Source of the DNA: Fimbriimonas sp.
GTDB taxonomy: Bacteria > Armatimonadota > Fimbriimonadia > Fimbriimonadales > Fimbriimonadaceae
NCBI GenBank assembly: GCA_031292555.1
Contig: JARLGV010000023.1
Location: 16,600-80,599, forward strand
Reading direction: 5' to 3'
Length of the DNA: 64,000 nt
The notes under the pieces were generated by a model. That model made no database searches and was not told where the DNA came from. It worked only from the letters and a program-made list of their open reading frames with translations. Position numbers and translations under genes: made by a program. Positions 25,576 through 34,355 of this stretch are shown in pieces. Within the stretch, counting starts at the first letter, position 1. Each line of letters opens with the position of its first letter.

Positions 25576-26316
25576 CTACCAATGAAGTTCAATGCCGAGT
25601 GCGACGTAGTTGAACGTGGAGTAGCTGTATGCGCTTCCGGACCCTGTGCCTCCGTCGAGGTACCGTGTCTGAAGCTTTACCGAAGCGGCTGGTGTGAGCG
25701 AATAGGCCAAGGCAAGTCCGAAGTCGAGGGCGCCGCCCTGTGGGGCGACAAGACCGTCGAACTCGAATTCGGCACGCAACCGGCCGTCGAACGATCGAGT
25801 CGCGTCGAGGTAGAAAAGCGGCACCGGGCCGAGGTTGTAGAACGAGGCGGTCTTCGAACCTTGGGCCAGGGAGACGTTCGCGTCCCGAACGAAGAACGTC
25901 CATCCGGCGCGGATGTCGGCGCCGTCTATGGGCCGCCACCTATGCCACCACGTGAACCGGTAGTTGTTGAAGATGTAGCGTCCCGCCGTCTCAGTCCCGG
26001 GGTCGAACGTCACTCCGCTGAAGACAACCTTGTTCGGCAGCTTTCCGACTCCGAATGCATTGAGCGGCGCAACGACGATCCGGTATCCGGAGGTCTCCTC
26101 GCCATGAATGATCGCCGTGAGCCGACTGTAGTAAAACGGTCCCCTGCCGATGAGATCGCGGTAGCTGAACTTCGTTCCGTCGGCCGGAATGGCGCTCGTG
26201 TTGCGAGTCTGGTAGGCAAAGCCCCCTTCGAGGTTGACACGCACGGATTCATGAGTTTGTGCCGCCGCCACGCCCAAACTGAAAACTGCTCCGATGATCC
26301 ATCTTCTCGCGTGCAT
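25576..26316 (-). CDS. Secreted beta-barrel protein of unknown function (porin-like)
   Basis: 246 residues with a signal peptide (RRWIIGAVFSLGVAAAQT). The mature part alternates aromatic and hydrophobic residues, for example FYYSRLTAIIHGE, YRFTWWHRWRPIDGADIRAGWTF and LRAEFEFDGLV. It ends SYSTFNYVALGIELHW, a typical outer-membrane barrel C-terminus with a terminal aromatic residue. About ten strands can be imagined. No family is recognised. It supports a diderm envelope. Confidence 0.6.
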   Translation of the reverse strand: MHARRWIIGAVFSLGVAAAQTHESVRVNLEGGFAYQTRNTSAIPADGTKFSYRDLIGRGPFYYSRLTAIIHGEETSGYRIVVAPLNAFGVGKLPNKVVFSGVTFDPGTETAGRYIFNNYRFTWWHRWRPIDGADIRAGWTFFVRDANVSLAQGSKTASFYNLGPVPLFYLDATRSFDGRLRAEFEFDGLVAPQGGALDFGLALAYSLTPAASVKLQTRYLDGGTGSGSAYSYSTFNYVALGIELHW

Positions 26317-26529
26317 TGCGGGAAGACTGTACCTAAAGTGAAGGTTCTCAAATGACGCTAATGAACAACATCCCGAGCCCCAATCGTCGCAGCCACCATG
26401 CCGATCTCAATCGGGCACGAGACTGGGTGTCGAACCTTCGGCCAGCCATTTCAGGGCAGACCCGTTGGGCATCGGCCGCGATTGTTCTCGAACGAGATGG
26501 TCAGCCGGTTCGCTGACGGTATGGTTACG

Positions 26530-26535
26530 TATACT
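26530..26535 (+). promoter_or_regulatory. -10 box seven bases before the probable GH18 start
   Basis: TATACT ends seven bases before the GTG at 26543, which would make the transcript leaderless. No -35 hexamer is evident. Confidence 0.4.
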
Positions 26536-26542
26536 GGGAACC

Positions 26543-27511
26543 GTGCTGACCGTCCTTGCTTGCCTTGCCATTAACGGCCTTCCCCGATTCGGATCTTGGG
26601 TGCTATTCGACGACGACGGGCGGTCGATGGCTCGTTTTGAGGCCCACGTAAAGTGCTTCGACTCGGCGAGCGGGCAGTTCTACTCGTGCACAAAAGACGG
26701 GTTGATCGAGCACGTCCGGGGGATTCCGGAAACCACGTTCAAACGGTTCGTCGACATTGGAAAGAAGAACCATGTCGCCACCTATGGTCTCGTCGGCGAC
26801 GGCGGGCTTGGCACTAAGGGCGTCGAGTACTTCCTCGGCGATCCGGCCAGGATGCAGGCGCAGGCCAAGGCGCTTGCCGATTTGGCGGTGGCAGACGGTC
26901 TCACGGGAATCGACCTGGACTACGAGAGCATGAAGGCGGAGGACAGGGACAACTACAGCCACTACGTCGAGATCGTGGCTCAGGAACTCCATCGCCGGCA
27001 CAAACTGCTTGCGATCGCCCTTTGCGCCAAGGACACCGAACCGGGCGACTGGAGTGGATCGCAATCCATGGACTACGAGAGGATCGGTAAGGCCGTCGAC
27101 CGGGCGAGAATCATGACCTACGATCAGCACGAAGAGAGTGGCGCGGCTGGACCGGTCGCCGATATCGCATGGGTCAAGCAAGTCATGGCGCATGCGATTG
27201 CTTTGATCCCGAAGAACAAGCTCGAGTTGGGCATTCCGTCGTACGGCTACAATTGGTCGAGCCCCCGCGCACATGGCGTGAACTGGACGGAGTTCTCGGC
27301 GCTACCGGGCGCGATCGACGCGGGACGAGACCCTGCCTCCAACGAACTGGTCCTCAAAACATCAGACGGCGTCGCCTGGTTCTGCGACTCTGTGTCGGAG
27401 CGTCCCAAACTCGATCTGGCCAAGAGCTTGGGCATTCGAGGCGTCTATATGTGGGTCTCCGGATCCGAAGACCCGAAGTGGTGGGACATCTTCGAAAAAC
27501 CTGGCAAATAG
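26543..27511 (+). CDS. Glycoside hydrolase family 18 (chitinase / peptidoglycan-type glucosaminidase)
   Basis: About 322 residues. The catalytic stretch is LTGIDLDYESM near residues 122-131, the GH18 DxxDxDxE motif with the last Glu as proton donor. Other barrel strands are KLLAIALCAKD, RIMTYDQHEESGAAGPVADI and KLELGIPSYGYNW, followed by GIRGVYMWVSGSED. The layout is closest to short secreted GH18 enzymes such as spore-cortex YaaH/YdhD relatives. The first usable codon after the likely -10 is GTG 26543, giving a hydrophobic N-terminus. The frame is open to a TTG at 26465, which would give a longer signal sequence. Confidence 0.75.
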   Translation: MLTVLACLAINGLPRFGSWVLFDDDGRSMARFEAHVKCFDSASGQFYSCTKDGLIEHVRGIPETTFKRFVDIGKKNHVATYGLVGDGGLGTKGVEYFLGDPARMQAQAKALADLAVADGLTGIDLDYESMKAEDRDNYSHYVEIVAQELHRRHKLLAIALCAKDTEPGDWSGSQSMDYERIGKAVDRARIMTYDQHEESGAAGPVADIAWVKQVMAHAIALIPKNKLELGIPSYGYNWSSPRAHGVNWTEFSALPGAIDAGRDPASNELVLKTSDGVAWFCDSVSERPKLDLAKSLGIRGVYMWVSGSEDPKWWDIFEKPGK

Positions 27512-27520
27512 GCTCCTAGC

Positions 27521-27548
27521 TTGACGCCCCCTTAGGGATGGCTATATT
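27521..27548 (+). promoter_or_regulatory. Sigma-70-like promoter
   Basis: TTGACG, a 16-base spacer and TATATT: one of the best consensus promoters in the window. Transcription would start near 27555, inside the longest version of the next reading frame, so its ATG at 27538 cannot be used from this promoter. Confidence 0.6.
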
Positions 27549-27594
27549 GCGGGCACTGTTGCACGTGTCCCTTCCCTTGGTCTACCAGGCAGCG

Positions 27595-27957
27595 ATGGTG
27601 ACGGTGGATTACAGCGAGGGCGGCAAGCGGTTCCGGCAACTCATGTTTGTCGTGATCGAGGACATGATCAAACTCAAAGTTGGGATGTGGATGAGCAAGA
27701 GCACGATCGCCTTTCGAGCCCCCGCCGCGGAATTCAAGGCAGCGTTGCCAATCGGGCTGAAGGTCCAGCAGTCGGTTCAGATCAACATGGATTGGCTTGC
27801 GGCAGAAATGAATGGCGCTGCCGCAAGGACGAATACCGTCGCGGGGACTTTCCAGCGAAGTGAGGTGCTCGACGCCCAGATGGTGAAGAACCGGATGGAC
27901 ACTAACGCCGCCATCAATCATCAGATCCAGAAGATCCTAACGAAAGTGGAGGGCTGA
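27595..27957 (+). CDS. Small hypothetical protein
   Basis: About 120 residues from the ATG at 27595, the first after the promoter's expected transcription start. The sequence is KRFRQLMFVVIEDMIKLKVGMWM, then a helical, Ala/Gln/Asn-rich part ending AINHQIQKILTKVEG. No signal peptide (unless the 19-residue hydrophobic extension from 27538 is translated) and no family recognised. It follows the GH18 gene by 84 bp but has its own promoter. Confidence 0.5.
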   Translation: MVTVDYSEGGKRFRQLMFVVIEDMIKLKVGMWMSKSTIAFRAPAAEFKAALPIGLKVQQSVQINMDWLAAEMNGAAARTNTVAGTFQRSEVLDAQMVKNRMDTNAAINHQIQKILTKVEG

Positions 27958-28383
27958 GGCTCTCGTTACGCTCCATGACCAGTTAAGCACTTACCCGCAA
28001 AATGCGGATTACGTGCCGGCGGCACTTGAATGTCATTCTCGTCGACATTTTGGGCCAAGTGGGTCTCTGGGCCGGATATGCCGTCGGGCGCAATACCGAT
28101 CAGACGTCCTCGCGCGACAGCGTAAAGCTAACGCCGGCCAACCCATGTCGTGCTTGAACAACAAGCGGTTTGCACGATGCACATGAAATATTGCGCGTAT
28201 AGTGAGTAGAACCGTTGCCTGTAGCGAACGCGTCCCTAACTCCACAGGACTATGATCCGTTCGAGAGGTGGTAGGCAAATCGTCGCAGATCGACCGGGGC
28301 ATCGGGGCGCGGCAGGCGTGTTAATTGTGGACAAGGGGGTGATTGGCACTCCGTGAGACGTACAGAAAGTGAGAATCCCTCCA
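27958..28383. other. Intergenic region before the hybrid histidine kinase
   Basis: 426 bp without a credible gene. I see no strong hairpin, repeat or consensus promoter. It presumably contains the kinase promoter. Confidence 0.4.
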
Positions 28384-30951
28384 ATGAGTAGTCCCCTCGG
28401 TTCGCTTGACCTTTTCGATTTCGCCAAGATCGCCGTTTTCCCACCCAAGGGGCTAGAAAACCTTGCCGAGGATGACCCAATCTGGACGTTCAACGTCGGA
28501 AGGCGACGGGATGCACTCTATTCGGTAGGGGATAAGGCATCAGGCGAGTGGAACGCGCTGCTCGCCGAATACCTTCATGACACGGGTGCATACGTTGAGT
28601 CTTTCGGGCCCGCGAATCGTGCCCGAGGAATCGCGACTGAAACAGGAAACGAACGCCTTCACGTTCGTGCTCTCCTTTCGCATGTCAGTAGCGAGTTGTC
28701 AACCGGCGCTTTTCGTCCCGCGAAAACCCACATCGACAAAGTGGCCTCGATTGCGGGGGTAACGAGCGATCCATATATCCTGGGGGCCCATGCTCTATTG
28801 GAGGCTGAGTTCCTCCTGTACGGCGATGCGGCGCCTCCCGACTCCTTGCACCCGACGATCGTGCTTTGTCGCGACGCCTCGCGATGGTTTGAGGAGTGCG
28901 GCGAATTCGACCTCGCGGTGCGTGCTCGGTATCACGGCGCCAATGCGATCGCCCGAACTGGGGCGTACATTGCTGCGATCAGGGACATCGAGGCCGCGAT
29001 GGACTTTGCGTTGAGTCACGACGCATGGAAGTACGCCGGCCGACTTTTGCAGATGGCGGCGACGGCGGCCGCCGATCAGGGCTATCGGATCGGGGTCGAA
29101 GACGCCACCCGGAAGGCGATCGTATGGTGCCAGTTTGTCGGCGACTTCTGGGGGCGCATCCAATCGATCTTCGCCCTTGGCCGTCTGATCTCCTACACGA
29201 TTCCCGCCGGCCAACCAAGTCAAATGGCTGGTCCCGAGCGGTATTTGAGGCAAGCGCAAGAGGAAGCCGAACTCCATGGAGCGACGCCTTTGGTTGTCGA
29301 GATCAAGAACTGGCTGGCTTGGCTTGAGAACAAGTGTGGCGTAACTGCTGAGCCAGGCGTCAGTACTGACGATTCCGTGGACGCCGATCAGCAAACGCGA
29401 CTCAACGACCTGATTACACGAACCTCAACGGTCTCTCGCACTATTGATCTGCGTATTTCCGCCCGATTGCAGGACGGCGTCGAAGACTCTCCAGACCCAT
29501 TCTATGTCTTCGATTCGAGGCGTAACGAGGAGGGCAAGTGCGTCGACTTCTTGAACGAGTACCGCAATCCGGCAGGTAACCGGCTGCTGGGCCTTGGCCC
29601 CGCCTCGGTCGTCATGTTCTCGGAAACACTTGCCAGTCCCTTATTTGCCGACCTCTCGGGCGGATTGCTGAACGCCGTGGAGCGGAGGGAGGTCTTCGAG
29701 GACGTGCGCGAGATCGGTGAAGCTCAGACAAGGCGCTGGTACAGACGTCGAATAGTCCCGAGCGGCGATGGCGCAATCCTCACCTTGCGCGACGTGACCG
29801 CCGAAAATCAGATTCAAGAGGCGCTTCGCAGCGCGGCCGAACTGGCTGAGAAATCGGTGCGGATGCAGTCAGATTTCCTCGCAAACATGAGTCACGAGAT
29901 TCGGACTCCGATCAACGGAGTTCTCGGACTGGCGCGTCTGCTTTTGGAGGCTCCGCTCAGCAACGTTCACCGATCCTATGTTGAGGACATCATCGGAAGC
30001 GGAGATATCCTCCTTAGGGTAATCGGCAACGTGCTGGATTTATCAAGGCTCGAATCGGACAACTTCGAGATCGACTTGGCGCCGGTGGATCTCGGCGATT
30101 TGGTCGCCAGCACTGTGCGCCTATACCATGGGCAGGCGAAGGAAAAAGGACTCCGGCTCGCCTATTCGATAGATGTCTCGACGCCGCACACCGTGATGAT
30201 GGATGGCGCCCGGTTGCGCCAGGTACTCGCCAACCTCATCGGCAACGCGGTGAAGTTCACGCCCAGCGGGTCAGTCGAGGTGATCGTCGCGTCGCTTGAC
30301 GGAGTAGTGATTCTCGAAGTCAACGATACGGGAATGGGCATTCCAGATTCGAGGCTGGAGGCTATTTTCGAGCGTTTCCAACAGGCCACCGCAGACTCAC
30401 GATCGCTTGGGGGCTCCGGACTTGGCCTTGCCTTGGCCAAGGGGATCATCGAAAGGATGGGAGGAACCATAGAAGTACGCTCGAGCTGCCAACAGGGAAG
30501 CCAATTCGTTGTGCGCATCCCGATGGCAGAAGCCTCGCAGATTCCGGTGGAAGACCAGCATGCCGGATCCGTGCAATTCGAGGGAAAGAGAGTTCTGCTC
30601 GTCGATGACAACCGTGTCAATACTATCGTCTCAGAGCATGCTCTCGCTCGCGTAGGGTGTTCGGTGACAGTCGTGAGCGACGGACGGCAGGCGCTCTCCC
30701 AGATGGAATCGGAAGATTTCGACATCGTCTTCATGGACGTGCGTATGCCGGTCATGGACGGGCTGGAGGCAACCCGAGAGTTACGACAACGGGAAGGGTC
30801 CGATGCCCGGCGGGTTCCCGTCGTCGCCTTGACGGCAGGAGCATTGGTAGAAGAGCGCGATAGCTGCTTTGCGGCGGGAATGGACGACTACATCGCCAAG
30901 CCATTTACCGACGAGGCGCTCCTTAGGGTGCTGGTCCGTTGGCTAACTTAG
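28384..30951 (+). CDS. Soluble hybrid sensor histidine kinase / response regulator
   Basis: About 855 residues, no transmembrane segment. Residues 1-320 are helical and TPR-like (ERLHVRALLSHVSSEL, YRIGVEDATRKAIVWCQFVGD). Then comes a PAS-like segment (DPFYVFDSRRNEEGKCVDFLNEY). The HisKA H-box is SDFLANMSHEIRTPINGV with the His near residue 503. ATPase boxes follow: RLRQVLANLIGNAVKFTP, VNDTGMGIP and GGSGLGLALAKGI. A C-terminal receiver has acidic residues in VLLVDDNRVN, phosphoacceptor Asp in VFMDVRMPVMDG near 785, and Lys in DDYIAKPF. All catalytic residues are intact. No output domain or partner gene is adjacent. Start ATG 28384 is preferred over one five codons upstream. Confidence 0.88.
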   Translation: MSSPLGSLDLFDFAKIAVFPPKGLENLAEDDPIWTFNVGRRRDALYSVGDKASGEWNALLAEYLHDTGAYVESFGPANRARGIATETGNERLHVRALLSHVSSELSTGAFRPAKTHIDKVASIAGVTSDPYILGAHALLEAEFLLYGDAAPPDSLHPTIVLCRDASRWFEECGEFDLAVRARYHGANAIARTGAYIAAIRDIEAAMDFALSHDAWKYAGRLLQMAATAAADQGYRIGVEDATRKAIVWCQFVGDFWGRIQSIFALGRLISYTIPAGQPSQMAGPERYLRQAQEEAELHGATPLVVEIKNWLAWLENKCGVTAEPGVSTDDSVDADQQTRLNDLITRTSTVSRTIDLRISARLQDGVEDSPDPFYVFDSRRNEEGKCVDFLNEYRNPAGNRLLGLGPASVVMFSETLASPLFADLSGGLLNAVERREVFEDVREIGEAQTRRWYRRRIVPSGDGAILTLRDVTAENQIQEALRSAAELAEKSVRMQSDFLANMSHEIRTPINGVLGLARLLLEAPLSNVHRSYVEDIIGSGDILLRVIGNVLDLSRLESDNFEIDLAPVDLGDLVASTVRLYHGQAKEKGLRLAYSIDVSTPHTVMMDGARLRQVLANLIGNAVKFTPSGSVEVIVASLDGVVILEVNDTGMGIPDSRLEAIFERFQQATADSRSLGGSGLGLALAKGIIERMGGTIEVRSSCQQGSQFVVRIPMAEASQIPVEDQHAGSVQFEGKRVLLVDDNRVNTIVSEHALARVGCSVTVVSDGRQALSQMESEDFDIVFMDVRMPVMDGLEATRELRQREGSDARRVPVVALTAGALVEERDSCFAAGMDDYIAKPFTDEALLRVLVRWLT

Positions 30952-30958
30952 GATTGGA

Positions 30959-32020
30959 TCATAGCGGCAAGAGGCATGCGCCGCCACATTTCATGAATGT
31001 GGGCCCGATCGGCCGAGACTTCAGCGACTGCGTGTTCCAAAGATATAGGCGCTGAAGCGTCGCGGATCCGGGCTTCTTGTAGCCACCGATCCACTCGTTC
31101 GTCGATCCGACGAACCATTTGCCGTCGGCGCTGATACTTTCCAAACTCTCGAAATCGACGAATTCATAGACGCCGCGATGGAGGTCCACCTCGTATAGGG
31201 TCCGGTAGCCGCCGTCACTCATGAAGTGGTGGTTTTGGAGAAGGACTAGGTCGCTCCGGTGAGGAACATGGCGAACCGAACGGCTTTCCTCATCGCTGAT
31301 CCCGATGTCGGCGTCGGACAAGCCCAGCGAGTGGCCCAACCCACGGTAGGAGTGCGGTGTGCCGGCACGGGCGGTGACCGGCCGCAGCCAATGAAGCACC
31401 TTGCCTGACCGATCGATCATGGCCACTTTGCCTTGGTCGTCGAATGCGGCGAACAAGCGATCGTCGTCGATCCAGGCGGGCGAATAGATCTTTGAGTTCA
31501 TTGAAGCGACGTTCCCGTTCAGGATATCGACGACGACCGCATTGGCTTCAAACGAGTTGAATAGGTGGAATCGTCCGCTGGGGCTCGAAACCGCCATGAA
31601 CGTATCTTTGCCCAAGTCTCGGACCAGCTTTCCCTCGCGATCCATGAGGCGCATGTCGCGGCCGCTGGCGGAAAGGAAGTAGGGCCAGTGGTCGGTGACC
31701 GGAATATTCGAAACTGGGATCTCTCGGAGTTTTCCGGTCGCGATATCGATGGCGAAACTGCGGTCGGCTTGTCCCTTGGTGGAGCGACTGAAGTCGACCT
31801 CTTTGCCGCTCTTGGATAGGCGGGGCACCTTGTCATCCCCATCGCCGAATGTCAACTGCCGAAGCCCGGTTCCGTCGGAGTGGATCCGGTAGAGGCTGTA
31901 ACGACCTGAGGGGAGGACATATCCCGATCGCGAGACATACGGCTGGGCACTGAACACAATGTCGGCGCACTGGACGGCGCTCGTCCGCCCGAAAAGGAAC
32001 AGCGCCGCAAGCAGATTCAT
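30959..32020 (-). CDS. TolB-like beta-propeller protein, secreted
   Basis: 353 residues with an N-terminal signal-like stretch (NLLAALFLFGRTSAVQCAD). Repeats of the PD40/TolB type are visible: YSLYRIHSDGTGLRQLTFGDGDDKVPRLSKSGKEVDFS, then DRSFAIDIATGKLREIP and DIGISDEESRSVRHVP. It probably folds as a six- or seven-bladed propeller in the periplasm and reads like proteins that format or bind ligands. Function unknown. It is convergent with the kinase gene, with stops seven bases apart. Confidence 0.65.
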   Translation of the reverse strand: MNLLAALFLFGRTSAVQCADIVFSAQPYVSRSGYVLPSGRYSLYRIHSDGTGLRQLTFGDGDDKVPRLSKSGKEVDFSRSTKGQADRSFAIDIATGKLREIPVSNIPVTDHWPYFLSASGRDMRLMDREGKLVRDLGKDTFMAVSSPSGRFHLFNSFEANAVVVDILNGNVASMNSKIYSPAWIDDDRLFAAFDDQGKVAMIDRSGKVLHWLRPVTARAGTPHSYRGLGHSLGLSDADIGISDEESRSVRHVPHRSDLVLLQNHHFMSDGGYRTLYEVDLHRGVYEFVDFESLESISADGKWFVGSTNEWIGGYKKPGSATLQRLYLWNTQSLKSRPIGPTFMKCGGACLLPL

Positions 32021-32299
32021 CGCCTCATTATAGGAAGTCGGTCGGTCGACCGTCTTCGGCAGACCCTCTCGACAGAAGAAACACGGAATTTTACGGATGC
32101 CCGGGCACCACTGATATGGTTGGCAGGCACGACTTTAGTGGCGCTCTTCGACCTCGCTCATAAGTCGCCTTCGAAACAGGCTCCTTGTCGCCTCCAGAAC
32201 TCGATGGCATGGGCTGAAGCCCAAGAAACTTGGGCGGATTGAATTCCGCGGTCCTTGGGGTGGGTGATTGTTCTGATGTCGGTATCGTAGGACTGGGTT

Positions 32300-33619
32300 G
32301 TGTCCCAACCCTCCTTGTTCTTGATATCCCTTGCCGCTACGGCATGTTTGCACATTGCCCTGGCCGGACCCCGTCCCGACGAACCCCAGACCGGGCATGT
32401 GCTGACCGGAAATGCGGCGATGGGGGATTGGACCACCGACGCCCCGGGGGTTCGGCGCAGGATTACAGCAGGCGACCTACCCAAGCCGTATGCAACCCGG
32501 TCGATCGACAACGGCCCAAGTATCGTTCGCCGTCCGGACGGCGCGTGGCCGAAGGTGCCGAACGGATTTAGAGTCACCGAATACATCACCGGCCTCAATA
32601 ACCCGAGGGAGATCGTGACCGCTCCAAACGGGGACCTGTTCATCGCGGAGAGCGAGCCGGGACGAATCCGAGTCCTGCGAGGGCTGACCGCCGATGGCAA
32701 GCCGGCGGTGAACCACGTGTTCGCCTCCCGCCTTCGACAGCCGTTCGGTATCGCGTTCTATCCGGCCGGCCCGCGCCCCAAGTGGCTCTACATCGCCAAT
32801 ACCGATTCGGTCGTCCGGTTCCCGTACCGCAACGGCGACCTCCAAGCCGCCGGGTCGGAGGAGACGGTGGTGGCGGAGCTTCCCGGCGGCGGACGCTTGC
32901 GCGGTGGCGGACACTGGACGCGCGATATCCGGTTCAGCGCGGACGGTAGGAAGATGTACGTTTCGGTCGGCTCGCTGACCAACGACCATGAAGACCCGCG
33001 CGCCCGCGACGAACGCAGGGCCGACATCCTCGAATACGATCCGGACGGCAAGCACGAGCGGATCTATGCCTCCGGTATCCGCAACGCGGTCGGTCTGGCG
33101 ATCCACCCGAAGACAGGCGAGCTATGGTGCTCGGTCAATGAGCGAGACGGTCTGGGGGACAACCTGGTGCCCGACTACATCACGCGGGTCAAAGAGGGCG
33201 GTTTCTATGGTTGGCCCTGGTTCTACATAGGATCCAACTACGATCCACGCCACGTCGGTGAGCGGCCCGACCTGAAGGACAAGGTCCTGGTCCCCGAGGT
33301 CTTGGTCGGATCCCACTACGCCTCGCTCTGCATGACGTTCTACACCGGATCGAGCTTTCCACGCGAGTACCGCTTCGAGGGATTCGCCTCCGAGCATGGC
33401 TCATGGAACCGGGCTCGCCGCGTCGGATACAAGGTGATCCGGGTCGTGGCTCGAAACGGCGCGCCGACCGGCGAGTTCGAAGACTTCATGACCGGTTTCG
33501 TGACGCCCGATGGAGACGTATGGGGCCGCCCGGTCGGAGTGACGGTCGCTCAAGACGGCGCCCTCATGGTGACCGACGATGCCTCCGGCACCGTCTGGCG
33601 CGTTCAATACGGAAAGTAG
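32300..33619 (+). CDS. PQQ-type sugar dehydrogenase (sorbosone dehydrogenase family), secreted
   Basis: 439 residues starting at GTG with a signal peptide (LFLISLAATACLHIALAG). The propeller motifs fit the GSDH/L-sorbosone dehydrogenase family: NPREIVTAPNGDLFIAES, RQPFGIAFYP, HWTRDIRFSADGRKMYVSVGS, ASGIRNAVGLAIHPKTGELWCSVNERDGLGDN and YGWPWFYIG. Such periplasmic enzymes oxidise aldoses or sorbosone using PQQ. No cytochrome domain is fused. It is convergent with two ThuA genes; the same combination is common in glycan-degrading soil bacteria. Confidence 0.83.
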   Translation: MSQPSLFLISLAATACLHIALAGPRPDEPQTGHVLTGNAAMGDWTTDAPGVRRRITAGDLPKPYATRSIDNGPSIVRRPDGAWPKVPNGFRVTEYITGLNNPREIVTAPNGDLFIAESEPGRIRVLRGLTADGKPAVNHVFASRLRQPFGIAFYPAGPRPKWLYIANTDSVVRFPYRNGDLQAAGSEETVVAELPGGGRLRGGGHWTRDIRFSADGRKMYVSVGSLTNDHEDPRARDERRADILEYDPDGKHERIYASGIRNAVGLAIHPKTGELWCSVNERDGLGDNLVPDYITRVKEGGFYGWPWFYIGSNYDPRHVGERPDLKDKVLVPEVLVGSHYASLCMTFYTGSSFPREYRFEGFASEHGSWNRARRVGYKVIRVVARNGAPTGEFEDFMTGFVTPDGDVWGRPVGVTVAQDGALMVTDDASGTVWRVQYGK

Positions 33620-33629
33620 TGTTTTGCCC

Positions 33630-34355
33630 CTACCCCTTCGATGCCCAGAAGATCGCGTTTCGGAAAAGATGGGTATACGCCTCGTTATCGAATAGGTCGG
33701 GCGAATGCCCCATGAAGATGTAGACATTGCGCGCCTTCACCCTCGGGTTCGACCAGACAACCGGGTGGTCGCCCATCTTGATCTTGGAATCCGGCTGGTA
33801 GGACGCTTCGTCGACGTTGGCGATCACGTGGACGTTCGGGCGTGGGTCCTTGTCGTAGGTGTACCATTCCTCGGTCGTCACCGGGAACGATGCGGGTACG
33901 CCTCGCATAACCGGGTGCTTGCGGTCCTCAACCCGGACGTTCGCGCGCGCGAACGTTGATATATAGTCCTTCCACCGTATGCCGCCCATAAAGTCGGAAA
34001 ACCAGTTCCACATCGGAAAACCGTCGAATTCGCCAAGCAGACTGGCGTGGTGCAGGCCGATCCATCCGCCGCGACCCTCCTCGATGTACCGCTGGAATGC
34101 GGTGACCGCCCTATCCTTCCATCCGTACGGCGGATAGTCGAGTTGGATGAACAGCTTGTAATGGGATAGCGACGTCTCGTCGATCGTATCGGTGTCGTGG
34201 ATGTAGTCGACGGCGAATCCGTTCTTGGCCGCGAGGTCGTCCAGCCACGGCTTGGCTCGGGCGGTGAATGCGGCATGATGCCCACCGATCTGATAGAGGA
34301 CGAGGGCCCGGAAAGCCGGCGGATGGGCCACCAGAAGCATCAAGCCGGGGATCAT
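33630..34355 (-). CDS. ThuA-domain protein (second of a tandem pair)
   Basis: About 241 residues. ThuA (trehalose-utilisation, glutamine-amidotransferase-like fold): FRALVLYQIGGHHAAF, SLSHYKLFIQLDYPPYGW, GGWIGLHHASLLGEF, HPVMRGVPASFPVTTEEWYTYDKDP and GDHPVVWSNPRVKARNVYIFMGHSP. ThuA proteins act in oxidised-sugar pathways such as 3-keto-glycoside metabolism; the reaction is not settled. The ATG at 34355 overlaps the upstream ThuA stop as ATGA. A hydrophobic N-terminus (MIPGLMLLVAHPPAF) could be a short signal. Confidence 0.8.
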   Translation of the reverse strand: MIPGLMLLVAHPPAFRALVLYQIGGHHAAFTARAKPWLDDLAAKNGFAVDYIHDTDTIDETSLSHYKLFIQLDYPPYGWKDRAVTAFQRYIEEGRGGWIGLHHASLLGEFDGFPMWNWFSDFMGGIRWKDYISTFARANVRVEDRKHPVMRGVPASFPVTTEEWYTYDKDPRPNVHVIANVDEASYQPDSKIKMGDHPVVWSNPRVKARNVYIFMGHSPDLFDNEAYTHLFRNAIFWASKG

